A DNA stretch of 64,000 nucleotides from Epiperipatus broadwayi (lineage: Eukaryota; Onychophora; Udeonychophora; Euonychophora; Peripatidae). Positions within the stretch are counted from its first letter, which is position 1; the number at the start of each line of letters is the position of its first letter. The stretch covers positions 1,370,001 to 1,434,000 of the forward strand of contig JAQFVV010000181.1 in NCBI GenBank assembly GCA_028023455.1. Reading direction: 5' to 3'. Of the stretch, positions 61,701-64,000 are shown in pieces. The notes beneath the pieces are model-generated. The model was not told where the DNA came from and searched no databases. It saw only the letters and a list, made by a program, of their open reading frames with translations. Position numbers and translations under genes: made by a program.

Positions 61701-62375
61701 GAATCCTCCATGCTAGCTTTAACAATAGCCATTGTCATTGTAGCTTTCATACAAGTCATCAAGCACTTATGGCTAGGTTCAGGTCCCTTTCCATCCATAC
61801 ACCACATGACGGTAGGCAAAAGATCACTCTTAAATTTGCACTGAAGAGTCACATCTTTATGAATATAAACATTAACATCATTTAACCTTTTCATCATGGT
61901 TAGGGGTTTAGCAACAAATAATGCCTTGGCTTTGATGGCTTTAGATAAAGGTGAGGGCTTTCCCATACCTGCAGCATTTTGGACAATCACTCTGGACTCA
62001 TACTCTAAACCTTCAGTTAAACCTGTTACAGTGTAGTAAGTTTCACTTATTTCAAAATCAACATTGAGTGTAACCCATCTTAAACTAATATTATCACATC
62101 TTTCAATTACATAATTACACGTGGAAATGCCATCATCCTCCTCAGGTTCATCCCATTTGATTGTAACTACAGTTTTATCACAATCGACTATCTATGGAGT
62201 CATTGAAGCTTTTGGTTTGACTAGATCTTTAACTTCTGCTGTTATGCTGTTATCATCCATGGAATAACATTTTATTACATCATCCATAACTTTATTAGTG
62301 ATTGATATTATTTTTTGATCATCAGCAATGAGGTTGTATTTCTCTTCCTCTAGAAGTGTCTGTGTTTCTGCCATT
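61700..62375 (-). pseudogene. FN3-Ig (titin/twitchin-like) segment inside retroelement
   Basis: In the frame that runs on into the integrase tail. About 62225-61925 is a fibronectin type III domain: VVTIKWDEPEEDDGISTCNY, VIERCD, then YYTVTGLTEGLEYESRV, NAAGMGKPSPLSKAIKAK. The W, the DDG loop, Y-x-V-x-G-L, the EY-x-x-R-V strand and N-x-x-G-x-G-x-P-S are all in place. About 61925-61700 follows as an I-set immunoglobulin-like domain: LNDVNVYIHKDVTLQCKF, PTVMWCMDGKG, MEDSGKC. FN3 followed by Ig is the repeat unit of giant muscle proteins (titin, twitchin, projectin). The segment has no intron, one stop (about 62190), and joins the integrase tail just after MEDSGKC. The preceding 50 residues (62375-62225) are of unclear origin. 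Alternatives: a domain-rich cell-adhesion gene, or a genomic fusion after insertion. Confidence 0.65.
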
Positions 62376-62952
62376 CTACCATATCTTTTTCACTGAAAGT
62401 TTCACACACTAATTCAGCACTTTGGACTTCCCTAACTTTCACCTCTGGTAATATCTGAACAGATTCAACAGGTGGTTTTTGAATTGCTACTTGGGATACT
62501 GTCTCAATATTTCCCAGTTGATCAGGTTGCAAGTCCCTTATTTCCTCCTGCTGTCCTTGTACATTCTGCACTTCCTTTTGGATGGTCTTGGAGTTCCCCT
62601 GTGGAGTATCTCCCAGATCATCTACTCTTCTATTTATTTTCTCAGCCCCCTTTCTGCATTCCTCTTTAATCTCCTCCCTCTCTGTTCGACCTTTTCCCCA
62701 CCAGTCATCTATCTTCTTTCGAGTTTCTTCTACATTCTTCTTGCATTAACTTATTATCTCTTCTATCTTAGAAAATTCACTCTTCATCTCTTCTGCTCCC
62801 TTACTGTCTTCCTCATCTCTCTTACAGTTTTCCTCTGCTCTCTTACTGTTTTCCTCTTTACTCTGTATATTCATGGTTAACACATCAGCTGGTATAGGTC
62901 TCGAATTGTCACCTCCATTTTTTTGCTTGTACTCTAATAATCTATTTAACAA
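62350..62952 (-). pseudogene. Outer element gag-like N-terminal frame
   Basis: Starts MLNRLLEYKQKNGGDNSRPI and is strongly charged (SKRAEENCKRDEEDSKGAEE), predicted coiled coil. One in-frame stop lies at 62746-62748. It then stays in frame through TRKKIDDWWGKGRTEREEIK and VDDLGDTPQGNSKTIQKEVQ to a stop at about 62350. It holds the position after the leader where gag belongs, and charged coiled-coil N-termini are common in gypsy Gag, but the conserved Gag core is not present. The assignment rests mainly on position. The next frame overlaps its end by about 25 bases. Confidence 0.5.
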
Positions 62953-63699
62953 TTTTCTCTTTATACTACTACTTTAAATTTTCATAAAAATTTATACCTT
63001 CCCTCTCTCTGATCTCCTATGCATCTTCATCCTTTCCCCCATCATTGCCATATGCTGTCTGCTCCTTTCCTTATATTCATCCTAGGTCCATGCCTGCCTA
63101 TCTACTATTCAACTGACACAATATCACATGTCCCATAAAAACAAATCAAAACAAATTTGTATATAGATATATATAAAAAGTATATAAAAATTTCTCTTAC
63201 CCTCTTAAAACCAGTCACTGCCCCCCTTGTTTACAGGTTGCTTGTTCTGCTGTGCCCAGAAAACTGCTAAGATCTAAAAATTACAACTTTCACACAATCA
63301 TCACACTCTAGTACTCCAATGTGTCACCCCCCTTTTGTTTATATCCACATCAGTCTGTGTCTCCCATCATCATCAATCCACACACCAAAGTAAAATCCAC
63401 AATGATTATTGGAATCCTGGCTGATGACAAAATTTATTTAGAGTAACCCAAAAAAAAAAAATTTTTTTTTCAAAGATTATCTCTGGGCGCCATGTCACCA
63501 ACCACAATCCAATACAGCATCAAAACCCATGTAACAGGCTTGAGAAACAATCTCTACGTTCTATGGAAGTGAGTGAATAAATCCAATTGCCTCATATTGG
63601 CATCAAACCTGAAAAATATCTCTTACAAATTTTACATAAAAAATCTTAAATCAACATTATCACTCAGGTGCTCAGGGCGTTTAGGTTTATATAATCGAA
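62953..63699 (-). other. Outer element leader, no gene seen
   Basis: About 750 bases between the primer site and the gag-like frame, with A/T tracts at 63450-63472 and no long frame. It contains GGGCGCCATG near 63486 on the plus strand. Probably 5' untranslated leader. Confidence 0.45.
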
Positions 63700-63719
63700 G
63701 CCCCACGTTGAGTGCCAAG
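63700..63719 (-). promoter_or_regulatory. Outer primer binding site
   Basis: Minus strand reads CTTGGCACTCAACGTGGGGC, one base different over the core from the inner element's TGGCACCCAACGTGGGGC. It lies 24 bases inside the LTR terminus at 63744 instead of directly next to it. The spacer (GTAAGTATATATTTTTTTCG-like) begins with a sequence that fits a splice donor. Confidence 0.6.
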
Positions 63720-63743
63720 ACCGAAAAAAATATATACTTACCC

Positions 63744-64000
63744 TGTAACGTTCAGAATCGTATGATCAGCCAACAAGATTCTGAGACCTAGCAAAAGTAC
63801 TTCAAACCCAGTATGTTTGGGATATGGTAGCTGCGGAACAGTACTAAGCTTTAACCTATTTGCCAGTGCTCCAAAATCTCCACTATCCAACCGACGCTCC
63901 TGATGCTACGAATGGTTATCATTTTTCTTCGGTCCCGGTGGTCAGAGTAGAAACAAGGACTCCCAATTCAAACTTAGCCTATCATGCAGTAGACTTTATT
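63744..64000 (-). repeat. Outer 5' LTR, 3'-terminal 257 bp, continues past window
   Basis: Matches 52030-52286 over its whole visible length with about 13 differences by eye. In element orientation it ends AACGTTACA. The rest of the LTR lies beyond the window edge. Confidence 0.75.

Larger units (their letters stand above)
52030..64000 (-). mobile_element. Outer gypsy-like LTR retrotransposon, nested, extends beyond window
   Basis: Reconstructed from four signs on the minus strand. (1) LTR 3' termini with the same ~257 bases occur at 52030-52286 and 63744-64000, both beginning TGTAACGTTCAGAATCG on the plus strand; I count about 13 differences. (2) A primer binding site-like sequence lies just inside the right one (63700-63719). 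(3) A T-tract then GGGGGGAATA lies at 61101-61120, as expected for the polypurine tract before a 3' LTR, and the next bases are TG. (4) gag-like and integrase-tail frames lie between them. This implies a 3' LTR at 61100 down to 52030, split by a 5-kb insertion at 55268-60263. The LTR would then be about 4.1 kb, long for an animal element. The left terminus sits in a (TA)n tract. Confidence 0.55.

Noticed and set aside
61363-61885. Plus-strand frames of 80-102 codons
   Set aside because: Shadows of the integrase-tail and FN3-Ig frame on the minus strand.
62472-62880. Plus-strand leucine/serine-rich frames of 65 and 133 codons
   Set aside because: Antisense of the Glu/Lys-rich gag-like frame, which gives Leu/Ser/Phe-rich complements.

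Overview
This window looks like very AT-rich intergenic DNA from an animal, probably an invertebrate. The evidence is base composition (AT judged by eye at roughly three quarters or more), long A/T and (TA)n tracts, no bacterial-type gene packing, and a dense layer of decayed eukaryotic transposons. These include mariner, pogo-like and foldback DNA elements, RTE-like and jockey/CR1-like LINEs, SINE-like repeats with hammerhead-type motifs, and Ty3/gypsy-type LTR elements. I see no intact host gene, rRNA gene, CRISPR array or convincing tRNA gene. The species cannot be named from the sequence alone.

Layout. 0-12 kb: two copies of one foldback element (2243-4135, 10033-11458), a perfect-class 1055-bp palindromic element with an 8-bp target duplication (5183-6237), a diverged 300-bp direct repeat and a small protein-like remnant near 8.7 kb. 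13-33 kb: LINE fragments (13.7-14.7, 16.64-16.88, 20.6-21.5, 31.5-32.15, 32.49-33.23 kb), a deleted mariner with TIRs and TA duplication (21658-22507), a pogo-like element (23391-24634), MITEs (15.34, 28.92, 30.21, 33.82 kb), a solo arm of the 1055-bp palindrome (25.5 kb), a protein-like remnant on the minus strand (19.85-20.35 kb) and three related SINE-like loci carrying hammerhead ribozyme-like cores (13.4, 17.35, 26.74 kb).

33-52 kb: LTR termini at 34283 and 39647, an inverted-repeat family around 40.6-41.3 kb, and a nearly full-length but dead LINE (about 43.85-48.44 kb) with PHD-like ORF1, APE endonuclease, reverse transcriptase and C-terminal zinc-finger remnants.

52-64 kb: best read as nested LTR retrotransposons, both on the minus strand. 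The outer one runs from 52030 past the right edge. Its proposed 3' LTR (52030-55267 plus 60264-61100) is split by an inner composite (55268-60263). That composite has two outward-facing U3 ends, a tandem duplication of PBS plus partial LTR, and a broken gag. The outer internal region (61101-63743) has a polypurine tract, a primer binding site, a gag-like coiled-coil reading frame and the C-terminal tail of an integrase. Between these lies about 0.55 kb encoding fibronectin-III and immunoglobulin-like domains of titin/twitchin type, which looks like host sequence captured by a retrotransposon. That, together with the hammerhead-bearing SINE-like repeats, is the most unusual content here.
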